From: Snodgrassella alvi SCGC AB-598-O02
GTDB lineage: Bacteria > Pseudomonadota > Gammaproteobacteria > Burkholderiales > Neisseriaceae
Direction: 5' to 3'
Assembly (NCBI GenBank): GCA_000725195.1
Contig: JAIL01000253.1
Location: forward strand, 1-56,074
Length of the DNA: 56,074 bases
Shown here: positions 25,959-37,136 of the stretch, piece after piece
Position numbering within the stretch: position 1 is the first letter of the stretch
How the letters are laid out: the number at the start of each line of letters is the position of its first letter
Position numbers and translations under genes: made by a program
Notes under the pieces: generated by a model
Told to the model about the DNA's origin: nothing
What the model saw: the letters and a program-made list of their open reading frames with translations, nothing else
Database searches by the model: none

Positions 25959-26981
25959 TTAATGCACGATTTCGTTTAGTGGCCAGCGAGCTTTGACGTT
26001 AAAGCTGCCTGCCGGCTGAGCCTGAGCAAGATGCATGGCACCGGCAAAGGCGATCATGGCACCGTTATCAGTACAATAGGCCATAGGTGGAAAGAAAGTT
26101 TCTATGCCTGGCAGATTGCTGAGTTGTTGTCGTAGCTGCCAGTTGGCGCCAACACCACCGGCGACCACTAGTTGTCGAAAGCCGGTTTGTTTTAATGCCT
26201 GACGAGCTTTACTGCTCAGAACGTCGATTACAGCATTCTGAAATTCCTGACAGATGTTGTTACGTGTCTGTTCTGGTAGCCCATTAGTACAGTCAATTTC
26301 GCTTTTGATTTTATTGACAGTCGTAAGCACGGCAGTTTTCAGACCGGAGAAACTCATATTCAGATCATGCGAATGTAACATCGGGCGCGGGAAGTGAAAA
26401 GTACCGGGTTGTCCCAGTTTGGCCAGTTCAGCTAGTTTGGCTCCGCCCGGATAAGGCAGACCTAACAGTTTGGCCGTTTTATCAAATGCTTCTCCGGCAG
26501 CATCATCAATGCTTTCTCCCAGCAATGTATAATCTCCGATGTTTTTGACTGCCATAAATTGGGTATGACCACCTGATACGAGTAAAGCAACAAAAGGAAA
26601 ACTTGGTTTGTGCTCGCTGAGTAAAGGCGATAGCATATGGCCTTCAAGATGATGCACAGGGATAACAGGCTTATTAAGGGCAAAGGCCAGTGCATTGGCA
26701 AAACTGGCACCTGTTAGTAAAGCACCACCTAATCCCGGCCCTTGGGTATAGGCTATGGCATCAATTTGATCGATGGTTTTATCCGCTTCCTGCAGGCAAG
26801 CCTGTGTTAATGGCGTCAGGCGATGAATATGGTCACGACTGGCCAATTCCGGTACAACGCCACCATATTCGGCATGCATTGCTATCTGTGTATGTAGCTG
26901 ATGAGCCAGCAGTCCTTGTTCGGTGTCATAAAGGGCAACACCAGTTTCGTCACAAGATGATTCAATTCCCAATACCAGCAT
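25959..26981 (-). CDS. tsaD: tRNA N6-adenosine threonylcarbamoyltransferase
   Basis: Catalytic subunit that transfers threonylcarbamoyl to A37 of ANN-decoding tRNAs, with TsaB and TsaE. At 340 residues it has usual length. It begins [18 protein letters not shown], the ASKHA nucleotide-binding start. The metal-binding HHLEGH is near residue 112, VSGGHTQ near 134, and [10 protein letters not shown] near 272. It is first in a minus-strand operon, with yheS 47 bases downstream. The promoter must share the 100-base region with the divergent queC transcript. Confidence 0.97.
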   Translation of the reverse strand: MLVLGIESSCDETGVALYDTEQGLLAHQLHTQIAMHAEYGGVVPELASRDHIHRLTPLTQACLQEADKTIDQIDAIAYTQGPGLGGALLTGASFANALAFALNKPVIPVHHLEGHMLSPLLSEHKPSFPFVALLVSGGHTQFMAVKNIGDYTLLGESIDDAAGEAFDKTAKLLGLPYPGGAKLAELAKLGQPGTFHFPRPMLHSHDLNMSFSGLKTAVLTTVNKIKSEIDCTNGLPEQTRNNICQEFQNAVIDVLSSKARQALKQTGFRQLVVAGGVGANWQLRQQLSNLPGIETFFPPMAYCTDNGAMIAFAGAMHLAQAQPAGSFNVKARWPLNEIVH

Positions 26982-27050
26982 GGTTGTTGTCTATCTGAAT
27001 AGCGCTTAAAAGGATGTATTTTACCTGTTTTGCAGGTTTTCGGGGCAAAG

Positions 27051-27081
27051 TGACTGTTTGGTTGAGCAAATGTTTTATAAT
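27051..27081 (+). promoter_or_regulatory. Probable promoter of the queC riboswitch transcript
   Basis: A perfect TATAAT (27076-27081) is preceded by TGACTG (27051-27056) at a wide 19-base spacing. Transcription would start near 27088, exactly where the riboswitch-like fold begins, which supports the assignment. Confidence 0.5.
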
Positions 27082-27087
27082 TGTTTC

Positions 27088-27160
27088 TTCGTGGTTCGAA
27101 AACCTCCCACGTCAGATCGATAGACAAGGTTTTGTCTGCTCTGAAATCAAAACTAGGAAA
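27088..27160 (+). promoter_or_regulatory. preQ1-I-like riboswitch with an inserted hairpin, controlling queC
   Basis: P1 is CGTGG (27090-27094) with CCACG (27107-27111), enclosing TTCGAAAACCTC, which fits the preQ1-I GGTTC...CCTCCC pattern. The A-rich tail AAAACTAGGA (27149-27158) contains the Shine-Dalgarno AGGA. Its AGG can pair with the loop CCT to close the pseudoknot, so ligand binding would hide the queC ribosome site. Unlike compact members, a 33-base hairpin sits between P1 and the tail: TCAGA/TCTGA (27112-27116, 27140-27144) plus AGACAA/TTGTCT (27122-27127, 27132-27137). The ligand is inferred from the fold and from queC. Confidence 0.75.
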
Positions 27161-27170
27161 CGGAAAATCT

Positions 27171-27839
27171 ATGAAACAATCTGCTAAAGCGCTGGTCATT
27201 TTCTCCGGTGGTCAGGATTCGACTACCTGTCTGTTACAAGCAATCGCCAATTATGGTCGTGAAAATGTACAAACCATTACATTTTTTTATGGTCAGCGTC
27301 ATGCCATTGAGCTTGAAAAGGCGCGTTGGATTGCACAGGATTTGGGTGTTACGCAGAAGGTGATGGATTTATCACTATTGCAAAGCATTACTCATAATGC
27401 ATTGATGGATGCAACTGAGTCAATTGAACTGGCCGATGATGGGCTGCCCAATACTTTTGTCGATGGACGTAATGCGGTTTTTTTATTGTATGCCGCTATT
27501 TATGCTAAGGGACAGGGCATTCATGACATTATTGCTGGTGTCTGTGAAACCGATTTTTCTGGTTACCCGGATTGCCGGCAGGTATTTGTGCAATCTATGA
27601 ATGTCACACTGAATCTGGCTATGGACTATGATTTTCGTTTGCTCACTCCGCTGATGTATCTGGATAAGGCGCAAACGTGGGCATTGGTTGATGAATTGGG
27701 TTATCTGCAATATGTGCGTGATCATACTCATACCTGTTATAACGGGGTAAGTGGTGGCTGTGGACAATGTCCAAGTTGTGTACTACGTGAACGTGGTTTG
27801 CAAACTTATCTGGCACAAAAAGCGAATTTGGCGAAATAA
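27171..27839 (+). CDS. queC: 7-cyano-7-deazaguanine (preQ0) synthase
   Basis: ATP-dependent cytoplasmic enzyme that converts 7-carboxy-7-deazaguanine and ammonia to preQ0, the precursor of queuosine in tRNA. From ATG 27171 it has 222 residues. The PP-loop [10 protein letters not shown] is near residue 12, the family motif [12 protein letters not shown] near 92, and the zinc site [15 protein letters not shown] with its four cysteines near 188-202. The frame is open 30 codons upstream, but that part is the riboswitch RNA and the proper ribosome site AGGA is 13 bases before 27171. Feedback control by a queuosine intermediate is therefore likely. Confidence 0.96.
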   Translation: MKQSAKALVIFSGGQDSTTCLLQAIANYGRENVQTITFFYGQRHAIELEKARWIAQDLGVTQKVMDLSLLQSITHNALMDATESIELADDGLPNTFVDGRNAVFLLYAAIYAKGQGIHDIIAGVCETDFSGYPDCRQVFVQSMNVTLNLAMDYDFRLLTPLMYLDKAQTWALVDELGYLQYVRDHTHTCYNGVSGGCGQCPSCVLRERGLQTYLAQKANLAK

Positions 27840-27990
27840 GCGGGTCAGGGCAAAGTTAAAACTCTACTGTGGCAGATTTCATGGTTGGATAGTCTTGGTG
27901 TTTGCTTTGCATTATAATTTTTTACTTTTTTAGCCTGTATTGCTGTCTTATATCGTGTTACAAAAGATGGCTAATAGGGAAAGTACAGAT

Positions 27991-28263
27991 ATGAATGATA
28001 GTCTGAAAACCAGCGTTATGGAATTTCCGCAGGATTTTCCCATTAAGGTGATGGGAGAACAGCATCCTGAGTTTACGGCGACGGTATTGCAGGTAGTGCA
28101 ACAACACGCACCGAATACGCAGGAAACAGATATGCGCACCAGACCTAGTAGTAAGGGTAATTATATTAGTGCTACGGTACTGATACGAGCGGAAAGTCAG
28201 GAACAATTGGATAATATTTATCGCGCGCTGAGCGGGCACCCGTTGGTGAAAGTTGTATTATGA
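27991..28263 (+). CDS. ybeD: YbeD-family (DUF493) protein
   Basis: Small 90-residue cytoplasmic protein with the ACT-like ferredoxin fold of DUF493/Ybe[14 protein letters not shown] at the start, [33 protein letters not shown] at the end. The ATG at 27991 gives the family's usual N-terminus; an upstream in-frame ATG at 27940 has no support. Its stop overlaps the lipB start (ATGA at 28260), so translation is coupled. The family is regularly found before lipB in Gammaproteobacteria and Betaproteobacteria and may modulate lipoate metabolism, but its biochemical role is not settled. Confidence 0.92.
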   Translation: MNDSLKTSVMEFPQDFPIKVMGEQHPEFTATVLQVVQQHAPNTQETDMRTRPSSKGNYISATVLIRAESQEQLDNIYRALSGHPLVKVVL

Positions 28264-28889
28264 AAGTGGTACAGCTGGGGTTGCGTGATTATGAACCAAT
28301 ATTTGCCGCAATGCAGCAATTTACAGCAAAGCGTACTCAGGACACAGAAGATGAACTGTGGGTGGTTGAGCATCCAGCTGTGTTTACTCAGGGTATGGCT
28401 GGTAAGCCGGAACATATTCTGGTACATGATGATATTCCGGTAGTACAGATCGACCGTGGCGGACAGGTAACTTATCATGGACCCGGACAGCTGGTAGTGT
28501 ACACGCTGATTGATTTCAAACGGCGACGGATTACGGTGCGTGAACTGGTTAGTCAGCTGGAAAATAGTATTATTGCTACACTGGCTGATTATGGTGTCGC
28601 GGCGGTGAATGATCCGAAACGTCCCGGGGTATATGTAAACGGTCAAAAAATTGCTTCGCTGGGTTTACGTATTAAGCAAGGCGCGGTATATCACGGTTTG
28701 GCACTGAATGTGAATATGGATCTGGCACCGTTTAAGCATATTAATCCTTGTGGTTACGCTGGTTTAGAAATGACACAACTGGCTGCACTGGTTCAACCCT
28801 GCCCAACCTTGGCAGCAGTGGCAGCTCGTTTAACCGATTATTTGATATTGCAATTGAATGCACCGCTATCTGAGCGGCTATCTACATAG
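28260..28889 (+). CDS. lipB: Octanoyl-[acyl-carrier-protein]:protein octanoyltransferase
   Basis: Cytoplasmic enzyme transferring octanoate from ACP to the lipoyl domains of dehydrogenases and GcvH, the first step of lipoate synthesis. At 209 residues it has normal length. [20 protein letters not shown] is the core signature (about residues 63-83). The Lys/Cys catalytic pair is seen in [23 protein letters not shown] (Lys about 132) and [13 protein letters not shown] (Cys about 164). It overlaps ybeD by four bases and precedes lipA by 11, forming the ybeD-lipB-lipA operon. Confidence 0.97.
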   Translation: MKVVQLGLRDYEPIFAAMQQFTAKRTQDTEDELWVVEHPAVFTQGMAGKPEHILVHDDIPVVQIDRGGQVTYHGPGQLVVYTLIDFKRRRITVRELVSQLENSIIATLADYGVAAVNDPKRPGVYVNGQKIASLGLRIKQGAVYHGLALNVNMDLAPFKHINPCGYAGLEMTQLAALVQPCPTLAAVAARLTDYLILQLNAPLSERLST

Positions 28890-28900
28890 AAAGTTGTATT

Positions 28901-29857
28901 ATGAGTCAAGACAATAGCCAAGGGGTTAAGCACAAGGGTGCAGAAAAAATGGCGCGTATCCCAATTAAGGTGGTACCGCTGGAAGAAAAATTGAAAAAGC
29001 CTGATTGGATTCGTGCCAGATTACCCAGTAATAAGAAATTTTTTGAAATAAAAAGTATTGTGCGCGAGCAAAAGTTGCATACGGTTTGCGAGGAAGCCAG
29101 CTGCCCTAATATTGGTGAATGTTTCAGTAAGGGTACAGCAACTTTTATGATCATGGGAGATATCTGTACACGTCGTTGCCCATTCTGCGATGTGGGACAC
29201 GGTCGTCCTAATCCTCTTGATCCAGATGAGCCGAAACATCTGGCTGAATCTGTGAAAGCCATGAATCTGCGTTATGTGGTCATTACTTCGGTAGATCGCG
29301 ATGACTTGCGTGATGGCGGCGCGCAGCATTTTGTTAATTGTATTACTGCTATTCGTGAATCCAGTCCGCGTACTCAGATTGAAGTGTTGGTGCCAGATTT
29401 TCGGGGACGCTTAGATGTGGCGTTACAAATTCTGGCGCAAACACCTCCGGATGTGCTCAATCATAATCTGGAAACTGCACCAAGATTGTATAAGCAGGCG
29501 CGGCCGGGTGCCGATTATATGCATTCGCTCAAGTTACTGAAAGAATATAAGGCATTGCGACCAGAAGTGGCCACTAAATCTGGTCTGATGGTTGGATTGG
29601 GTGAAAGTGATGAAGAAATTCTGGAAGTCATGCAGGATTTACGGGCGCATGATGTAGAGATGATTACCATTGGTCAGTATTTGCAGCCAAGTAATAGTCA
29701 TTTGCCTGTACTGCGTTATGTGACACCTGAACAATTCAAAATTTTTGAAAAACGAGCCTATGAAATGGGCTTTAAACATGGCGCGATCGGGGCGATGGTT
29801 CGTTCCAGTTACCATGCTGATGCACAGGCAGAATTGGCCGGGGTGGTCGGAGAATAA
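28901..29857 (+). CDS. lipA: Lipoyl synthase
   Basis: Radical-SAM enzyme that inserts two sulfurs into protein-bound octanoyl groups. 318 residues. Auxiliary cluster cysteines [12 protein letters not shown] (about residues 64-75) are followed by the radical-SAM motif CTRRCPFC (about 90-97) and the C-terminal RSSYHA, whose Ser is an unusual cluster ligand. The N-terminal 16 residues (hydrophilic, lysine- and glutamine-rich) are variable; a second Met at residue 17 could also start the protein. Last gene of the lipoate operon, followed by a strong terminator. Confidence 0.97.
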   Translation: MSQDNSQGVKHKGAEKMARIPIKVVPLEEKLKKPDWIRARLPSNKKFFEIKSIVREQKLHTVCEEASCPNIGECFSKGTATFMIMGDICTRRCPFCDVGHGRPNPLDPDEPKHLAESVKAMNLRYVVITSVDRDDLRDGGAQHFVNCITAIRESSPRTQIEVLVPDFRGRLDVALQILAQTPPDVLNHNLETAPRLYKQARPGADYMHSLKLLKEYKALRPEVATKSGLMVGLGESDEEILEVMQDLRAHDVEMITIGQYLQPSNSHLPVLRYVTPEQFKIFEKRAYEMGFKHGAIGAMVRSSYHADAQAELAGVVGE

Positions 29858-29863
29858 AATCAC

Positions 29864-29897
29864 AAGGAAGATAGTATTTATCTTCCTTATATTTTTT
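29864..29897 (+). terminator. Terminator of the lipoate operon
   Basis: A perfect 10-bp stem, AAGGAAGATA (29864-29873) with TATCTTCCTT (29879-29888), is followed by ATATTTTTT. It starts seven bases after the lipA stop. Confidence 0.85.
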
Positions 29898-29938
29898 GGT
29901 TAATAATGACTATTTTATTTAGATAAGGAGAATTAAAG

Positions 29939-30223
29939 ATGCGAATTAATGAATATTTTGATGGTAAGGTAATTTCTATTGCGATGAAAACGGCTACTCT
30001 ACCGGCTACCGTTGGTGTCATGCAGCCCGGAGAATATACTTTTTTGACTGAACAACTGGAAACAATGAAGGTGATCTCTGGTGCCTTATCGGTATTGTTA
30101 CCGGGAAGTCAGGATTGGCATAGTTATCATGATAATGAGGTTTTTCAGGTAGCGGCAGGTCAAAAATTTCAGGTAAAGGTTTTGCAGGATACAGCATATA
30201 TTTGCACCTATGGACAGGAATAA
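29939..30223 (+). CDS. ppnP: Pyrimidine/purine nucleoside phosphorylase
   Basis: Small cupin-like protein of the PpnP (YaiE, DUF1255) family, 94 residues, which phosphorolyses a range of nucleosides to base and ribose-1-phosphate. The family pattern is complete: NEYFDGKVISI at the start, TLPATVGVMQPGEYTF near residue 21, and GQKFQVKVLQDTAYICTYG at the end. AAGGAG precedes the ATG by nine bases. It stands alone between two strong terminators. Confidence 0.93.
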   Translation: MRINEYFDGKVISIAMKTATLPATVGVMQPGEYTFLTEQLETMKVISGALSVLLPGSQDWHSYHDNEVFQVAAGQKFQVKVLQDTAYICTYGQE

Positions 30224-30313
30224 TTAGAGATTTATTTTTGCTTTGTGCTATTGCTGCTCATAAATCTTTGCGTCATCTGCATAAAAGTGGAATTATTAAC
30301 TCAGTATAAATTT

Positions 30314-30345
30314 GCCAAAAGTATTCAAGACTTTTGGCTTTTTTT
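30314..30345 (+). terminator. Terminator of ppnP
   Basis: GCCAAAAGT (30314-30322) pairs perfectly with ACTTTTGGC (30330-30338), with a 7-base loop and seven following T residues. A textbook intrinsic terminator 90 bases after ppnP. Confidence 0.9.
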
Positions 30346-31073
30346 CTGGGATTTTAATCGGTAATTTATGCAGGTGAGGCTGTCAGAGATAGGTATTCTG
30401 GTAAAGGTTTGTTTGATCAAGCATAAAGAGGAGATAATGATTTTTTAAAATAGACAGCTGGAAATTGGCGATTATCATTAGTAAAACAGCTGTCAGTAGC
30501 GTTAAATCTTTACCAATGTGATCAGAAAACACTCTCAAATAATAAATCCAAAGACATAACAAAAATCAAAGATTGTGATTAAATATCCGATGTTGTGGTG
30601 TGTGGCCATAATCCACGAAATTGAGCAAATTAGCTGATATAGGCATTATCAAAACAATTGGTTCCGAATCGAAATCACGTTTATTTGATTTAGCGAATTT
30701 TAGAAAAATCATTGTATTCTGGAATGGATAGAAGATGGTTATGCATTAAGTGGTGCTGTCTAAAAAGTCGAAACAGAATAGCTGAAATTGGCTTCCTAAT
30801 AAGCTTCATTTAAATGTAAATTTTCTTTGTCATTTCAAATATTAAATAATAATTATTATCATTTGTAATAATTGCTATTGTCATTTTATGCAAATAGCAA
30901 TTGTTTTTTTGTCCAAAATTTGACATTTATTACAACTGCAAAATTTAGTGAAAAATAGCTTTTTTTTACTTTTATACATGAATTGACAGTTATAAATCAG
31001 TTTTGGGTAGTTATTTAGACTAATTTTTGCTCTATTAATAGTGTTTTACTTTTCGATAACAATAAAAAAATTT
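30346..31073. other. Long intergenic region before gltB
   Basis: About 730 bases with stops throughout. A 37-codon open stretch near 30618-30730 encodes nothing I recognise and may be gene debris. The last 250 bases become very AT-rich and lead into the gltB promoter. No known RNA element was found. Confidence 0.35.
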
Positions 31074-31103
31074 TTGACTAGAATAAGAAAACTTTTGTAT
31101 GTT
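31074..31103 (+). promoter_or_regulatory. Candidate sigma-70 promoter of gltBD
   Basis: TTGACT (31074-31079) and TATGTT (31098-31103) are separated by 18 bases within a very AT-rich stretch, 61 bases before the gltB start codon. The boxes match five and four of six consensus bases. Confidence 0.5.
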
Positions 31104-31164
31104 AGTGATTCTGTTAATTTAAATTGTACTTTGCAGTGAGTGCAGCAAGTAAGGGGGTTTGGAT

Positions 31165-34100
31165 ATGTCCAAATTATATGACCAGTCATTTGAGAAAGAA
31201 AATTGTGGTTTTGGTTTGATTGCCAATATTGATGGCGAACCTAGTCACAAGGTGGTGCGGACAGCTATTTTGGGGCTGTCACGTATGCAGCATCGTGGCG
31301 CTATTCTTTCTGACGGTAAAACTGGCGATGGCTGCGGTTTGTTACTGCAAATGCCGAAAAAATTTTTTCAGGCGGTAGCAGAAGAAGAAGGCGTTACACT
31401 GGCAAAAAATTTTGCTGTCGGCATGATTTTTTTTCCTCGTGATGAAGATTTAATACAGAAATATAAAGCAATTATTGAAGAAGAGTTAACGCAGGAAACG
31501 TTGAGTATTTCTTTATGGCGTACTGTGCCGACTAATCCTAAAATGTTGGGCGATATCGCATTGGCAGATATGCCTTATATTGAACAAGTTTTTATTGATG
31601 CACCAGCTGGCTGGCTTAAACGCGATTTAGAACGACGGCTGTTTATGACGCGGCGTCGCATAGAAAAACGAATTGATCATCGCGATTTTTATATTTGTAG
31701 TTTGTCTAATCAGGTAACAATCTATAAAGGCTTATGTATGCCTAAGGATTTACCTAAATTTTATCCTGATTTGGCAGATCTACGCATGCAAAGCGCTATT
31801 TGCTTATTTCATCAGCGCTTTTCCACCAATACTTTACCGCGTTGGCAGCTGGCTCAGCCATTCCGTTATCTGGCACACAATGGTGAAATTAACACTATTT
31901 CCGGCAACCGTGCATGGGCAAGAGCTCGTTCTTATAAATATCACACTCCACTGATTCCAGACTTACAATCAGCGGCACCGTTTGTGAATGAAACCGGTTC
32001 CGACTCCAGCTCTATGGACAATATGCTGGAGCTATTTGTGAATGGCGGCATGGATTTATTTCGTGCGGTGCGCTTACTGGTACCACCAGCATGGCAACAC
32101 AATCCAGATATGGATGAAGATTTGCGTGCATTTTATGATTTCAATTCCATGCATATGGAACCGTGGGATGGTCCTGCTGGTATTGTGCTCAGTGACGGTC
32201 GCTATGCAGCCTGTACTCTGGATCGCAATGGTTTACGCCCGGCGCGTTATGTCATTACCCATGACCGGCTAATTACTATTGCCTCAGAAGTGGGTATTTG
32301 GGATTATGCCCCCGATGAAGTGATGCAAAAGGGGCGTGTTGGTCCGGGAGAATTACTGGTTATTGATACCCATGAAGGCAAATTATTGCAATCGGCGGAT
32401 ACTAACGCAGAACTGAAAGCACGTCATCCTTATAAACAATGGCTCGATAAAAATGTACTGACCCTGATTCCGTTTGAACAGTTGCCTGATGATCAGGTTG
32501 GCGAATCCAGCTTGGCGCCGGATAAATTGCTGATTTATCAGAAGCAGTTTGGCTACAATATGGAAGAGTTGGAAAATATCGTGCGCGTGCTGGGTGAGAA
32601 TGGTCAGGAACCTGTCGGATCGATGGGTGATGATACGCCATTTGCCGTATTGTCGCAGCGACCCCGTGTTTTATATGATTATTTTCGTCAATATTTTGCG
32701 CAGGTAACCAATCCGCCTATTGATCCTCTACGCGAAAAACATGTCATGAGTCTCAATACCTGTATTGGTAGAGAAATGAGCGTGTTTTTTGAAGCAGAAG
32801 GAATGTCTCATCGGGTTAGTTTTAAATCACCAGTATTGCTGTACTCAGATATGATGCAGTTGATGAAGCTGTCAAAAGAACATTATAAACAGCATTTGTT
32901 GCAGGCAGTTTACAACCCGAAAGAAATTAGCCTGAAAGAAGCTCTAATCCAATTGTGTGATGAAGCCGTCGAAGCAGTGCGTAATGGCGCAGTTTTGCTG
33001 GTAATATCCGACCGTGAGATTAGTCGGGATGCTATCCCGATTCCTGCGGTGTTAAGTGTGGGTGCTGTTCAGCAAAGACTGGTGGAAACCAATCTGCGTT
33101 GCGATGCCAATATCATTGTGGAAACAGCTTCAACACGTAATCCACATCATTTCGCGGTCCTGATCGGCTTGGGGGCAACAGCAATTTATCCCTATCTGGC
33201 CTATGAAAGTTTGGCACGGATGGTGAGTATAGGTGCCATTACCAAACCGTTGCGCGTGGTAATGATGAATTTCCGCAACGGGATCAATAAAGGCTTGTAC
33301 AAAATCATCTCTAAAATGGGAATATCAACCATTTCCTCTTATCGCTGTGCTTGTTTGTTTGAAGCCATCGGTTTTCATCATGAAGTGATGGAGCTGTGTT
33401 TCAAAAATATGATTAACCGTATTGAAGGAGCGACTTTTGCCCAACTGAATGCAGATTTGCAAGCTATACATAAGATTGCATGGCAAAAAAGTCGTGGTTT
33501 GGAAATTGGGGGTTACCTGAAATACAAGCCACTGGGTGAATATCACGCTTATAATCCAGATGTGGTTAATACTTTGCAGGCAGCTATTAATAGTGGTGAT
33601 TACACTAAATATCGCCGTTATGCGGATGTGGTTAACAATCGTCCGCCGGCTATGCTGCGCGACTTATTGCGCCTGAAAACTGAGTCCGTTACTCCGGTTG
33701 CTATTGAACAGGTGGAAGCAGCGGAAAATCTTTATCGGCGTTTTGATTCTGCTGCCATGTCTATCGGCGCGCTTAGTCCAGAAGCGCATGAAGCGCTGGC
33801 AACTGCCATGAATCGTTTGGGCGGTTATTCTAATTCCGGTGAAGGTGGAGAAGATCCCCGTCGTTATGGTACAGAACGGGTCTCACGGATTAAGCAGGTG
33901 GCATCAGGTCGTTTTGGGGTGACGCCTGCCTATCTGATGAGTGCTGATGTTATTCAGATTAAGGTGGCGCAGGGCGCGAAACCGGGTGAAGGCGGACAGT
34001 TACCCGGTGATAAAGTCACACCTTATATTGCCCAGTTACGTTTTGCTGTGCCCGGTTCGACGCTGATTTCTCCACCACCGCATCATGATATTTATTCCAT

Positions 34101-35631
34101 TGAAGATTTGGCACAGCTGATTTTCGATCTAAAACAAATTAATCCTCGGGCGCTGATATCAGTCAAACTGGTGTCCTTACCCGGTGTAGGTACAATTGCT
34201 ACAGGGGTGACTAAAGCCTATGCTGATCTGATTACCATTTCCGGCTATGACGGTGGTACCGGTGCCAGTCCGATTACCAGCGTTAAATATGCCGGTAGTC
34301 CATGGGAATTGGGGCTGGCAGAAGCGCAACAGGCATTAGTAGAAAATAATTTGCGTCACAAGGTACGTTTACAGGTTGATGGTGGCCTGAAAACCGGTCT
34401 GGATATTGTCAAAGCAGCTATTTTAGGTGCAGAGAGCTTTGGCTTTGGTACCGGACCCATGATTGCGCTAGGCTGTCGTTATCTACGTATTTGTCATCTG
34501 AATAACTGTGCCACTGGCGTGACGACACAGGACGATACCTTGCGGCAGGAACATTTCCACGGGCTACCGGAAAAAGCGATGAATTATTTCAAATTTATCG
34601 CTCAGGATGTTCGGGAAATTATGGCTCAGCTGGGGGTAACGCAACTTACTGATCTGATCGGGCGTACCGACTTACTGGAAGTGGTTGCCGGCATCACAGC
34701 TAAACAGACAACGCTGAATTTGAATAAGTTACTTTATCAGCCCAAAGTACCGATGGGCAGTTCCTGTTACTGTACGCAAAATAATCCGCCATTTGATAAA
34801 GGCCGGCTGAATCGTACCATTATTGAAGATGTTGGCGATGCAGTCGTTAATGGTCAGGACGTTGATCTCAGTTATGATATCAACAATACTGATCGTTCTG
34901 TTGGTGCAACTTTATCCGGCCAGATTGCTGCTGCCTACGGTAATCGTGGTTTGCCAACGCAGAAGTTTGATTTACATCTGACCGGCACAGCTGGCCAAAG
35001 CTTTGGTGTGTGGCTGGCCGGAACAGTTAATCTGTACTTAACCGGCGATGCAAATGACTATGTTGGTAAAGGCATGGCTGGTGGCAAAATTGTGATTCGT
35101 CCGCATGATGGTGTTGCTTTCCGTCCTGAGGAAACAACCATTATTGGCAATACCTGTCTGTATGGTGCCACCGGAGGTAAATTGTTTGCTTCCGGTCGTG
35201 CTGGTGAACGTTTTGCGGTGCGTAATTCAGGTGCAACAGTCGTAGTTGAGGGCATTGGTGATAATGGCTGTGAGTACATGACTGGTGGTGTTGTCTGTGT
35301 ATTAGGACAGACAGGAATTAATTTTGGTGCAGGTATGACCGGTGGGTTTGCCTATGTACTGGATGTGGATGGTAAGTTCCGACAGCGGATCAATACTGAA
35401 TTGGTTGAAGACCTTGAGCTGGGGTCACTGACCATGCATCAGGAAAATCTGCGCGGTTTGATTGCAGAGCATGTAGAGAATACCTTTAGTCCGTTGGGTG
35501 AACGCATTCTGGCAGAATGGGACAATTATGTTGACCGTTTCGTGCTGGTTAAACCCAAAGCTAATGATGTCCATGCATTGCTGGGGCATAAACCGCGTAC
35601 GGTAACGGAATTACGTGCGGTTACCCAGTAA
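31165..35631 (+). CDS. gltB: Glutamate synthase (NADPH), large subunit
   Basis: Cytoplasmic enzyme making two glutamates from glutamine and 2-oxoglutarate with electrons from GltD. From ATG 31165 it is 1488 residues, full length. The N-terminal amidotransferase begins after a short propeptide at ENCGFGLIAN, exposing the nucleophile Cys14, followed by MQHRGA. The synthase domain holds GEGGEDP (about 892), ISVKLVSLPGVGTIATGV and GYDGGTGASP. The cluster cysteines are CRYLRICHLNNCATG (about 1107-1121). A C-terminal beta-helix (GXXGXG-like repeats) ends the protein. ATG 31165 is preferred over TTG 31159 because AAGGGGG lies seven bases before it. Operon with gltD. Confidence 0.98.
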   Translation: MSKLYDQSFEKENCGFGLIANIDGEPSHKVVRTAILGLSRMQHRGAILSDGKTGDGCGLLLQMPKKFFQAVAEEEGVTLAKNFAVGMIFFPRDEDLIQKYKAIIEEELTQETLSISLWRTVPTNPKMLGDIALADMPYIEQVFIDAPAGWLKRDLERRLFMTRRRIEKRIDHRDFYICSLSNQVTIYKGLCMPKDLPKFYPDLADLRMQSAICLFHQRFSTNTLPRWQLAQPFRYLAHNGEINTISGNRAWARARSYKYHTPLIPDLQSAAPFVNETGSDSSSMDNMLELFVNGGMDLFRAVRLLVPPAWQHNPDMDEDLRAFYDFNSMHMEPWDGPAGIVLSDGRYAACTLDRNGLRPARYVITHDRLITIASEVGIWDYAPDEVMQKGRVGPGELLVIDTHEGKLLQSADTNAELKARHPYKQWLDKNVLTLIPFEQLPDDQVGESSLAPDKLLIYQKQFGYNMEELENIVRVLGENGQEPVGSMGDDTPFAVLSQRPRVLYDYFRQYFAQVTNPPIDPLREKHVMSLNTCIGREMSVFFEAEGMSHRVSFKSPVLLYSDMMQLMKLSKEHYKQHLLQAVYNPKEISLKEALIQLCDEAVEAVRNGAVLLVISDREISRDAIPIPAVLSVGAVQQRLVETNLRCDANIIVETASTRNPHHFAVLIGLGATAIYPYLAYESLARMVSIGAITKPLRVVMMNFRNGINKGLYKIISKMGISTISSYRCACLFEAIGFHHEVMELCFKNMINRIEGATFAQLNADLQAIHKIAWQKSRGLEIGGYLKYKPLGEYHAYNPDVVNTLQAAINSGDYTKYRRYADVVNNRPPAMLRDLLRLKTESVTPVAIEQVEAAENLYRRFDSAAMSIGALSPEAHEALATAMNRLGGYSNSGEGGEDPRRYGTERVSRIKQVASGRFGVTPAYLMSADVIQIKVAQGAKPGEGGQLPGDKVTPYIAQLRFAVPGSTLISPPPHHDIYSIEDLAQLIFDLKQINPRALISVKLVSLPGVGTIATGVTKAYADLITISGYDGGTGASPITSVKYAGSPWELGLAEAQQALVENNLRHKVRLQVDGGLKTGLDIVKAAILGAESFGFGTGPMIALGCRYLRICHLNNCATGVTTQDDTLRQEHFHGLPEKAMNYFKFIAQDVREIMAQLGVTQLTDLIGRTDLLEVVAGITAKQTTLNLNKLLYQPKVPMGSSCYCTQNNPPFDKGRLNRTIIEDVGDAVVNGQDVDLSYDINNTDRSVGATLSGQIAAAYGNRGLPTQKFDLHLTGTAGQSFGVWLAGTVNLYLTGDANDYVGKGMAGGKIVIRPHDGVAFRPEETTIIGNTCLYGATGGKLFASGRAGERFAVRNSGATVVVEGIGDNGCEYMTGGVVCVLGQTGINFGAGMTGGFAYVLDVDGKFRQRINTELVEDLELGSLTMHQENLRGLIAEHVENTFSPLGERILAEWDNYVDRFVLVKPKANDVHALLGHKPRTVTELRAVTQ

Positions 35632-35664
35632 TTTGGCCAAAGTAGCCTGAATAATCAAAAATAA

Positions 35665-37089
<1,425 letters not shown>

Positions 37090-37105
37090 TGTCTCAGCAA
37101 TTCAC

Positions 37106-37134
37106 AACCGCATGCACATGCATGCGGTTTTTTT
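37106..37134 (+). terminator. Terminator of gltBD
   Basis: AACCGCATGC (37106-37115) pairs perfectly with GCATGCGGTT (37120-37129) around ACAT and runs into a T-tract. It also abuts the stop of the convergent oxidoreductase gene. Confidence 0.9.
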
Positions 37135-37136
37135 AT

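Noticed and set aside
27091-27111. GGTTCGAAAACC resembling a tRNA T-loop
   Set aside because: No acceptor, D-arm or anticodon arm surrounds it and no CCA end follows. The bases fit a preQ1-I-type fold instead.
30618-30730. A 37-codon open stretch as a transposase remnant
   Set aside because: The encoded peptide shows no catalytic motif or terminal repeats, so insertion-sequence origin is not supported.
31159-31164. TTG start two codons before the gltB ATG
   Set aside because: The AAGGGGG ribosome site is ideally placed for ATG 31165 and too close to the TTG.
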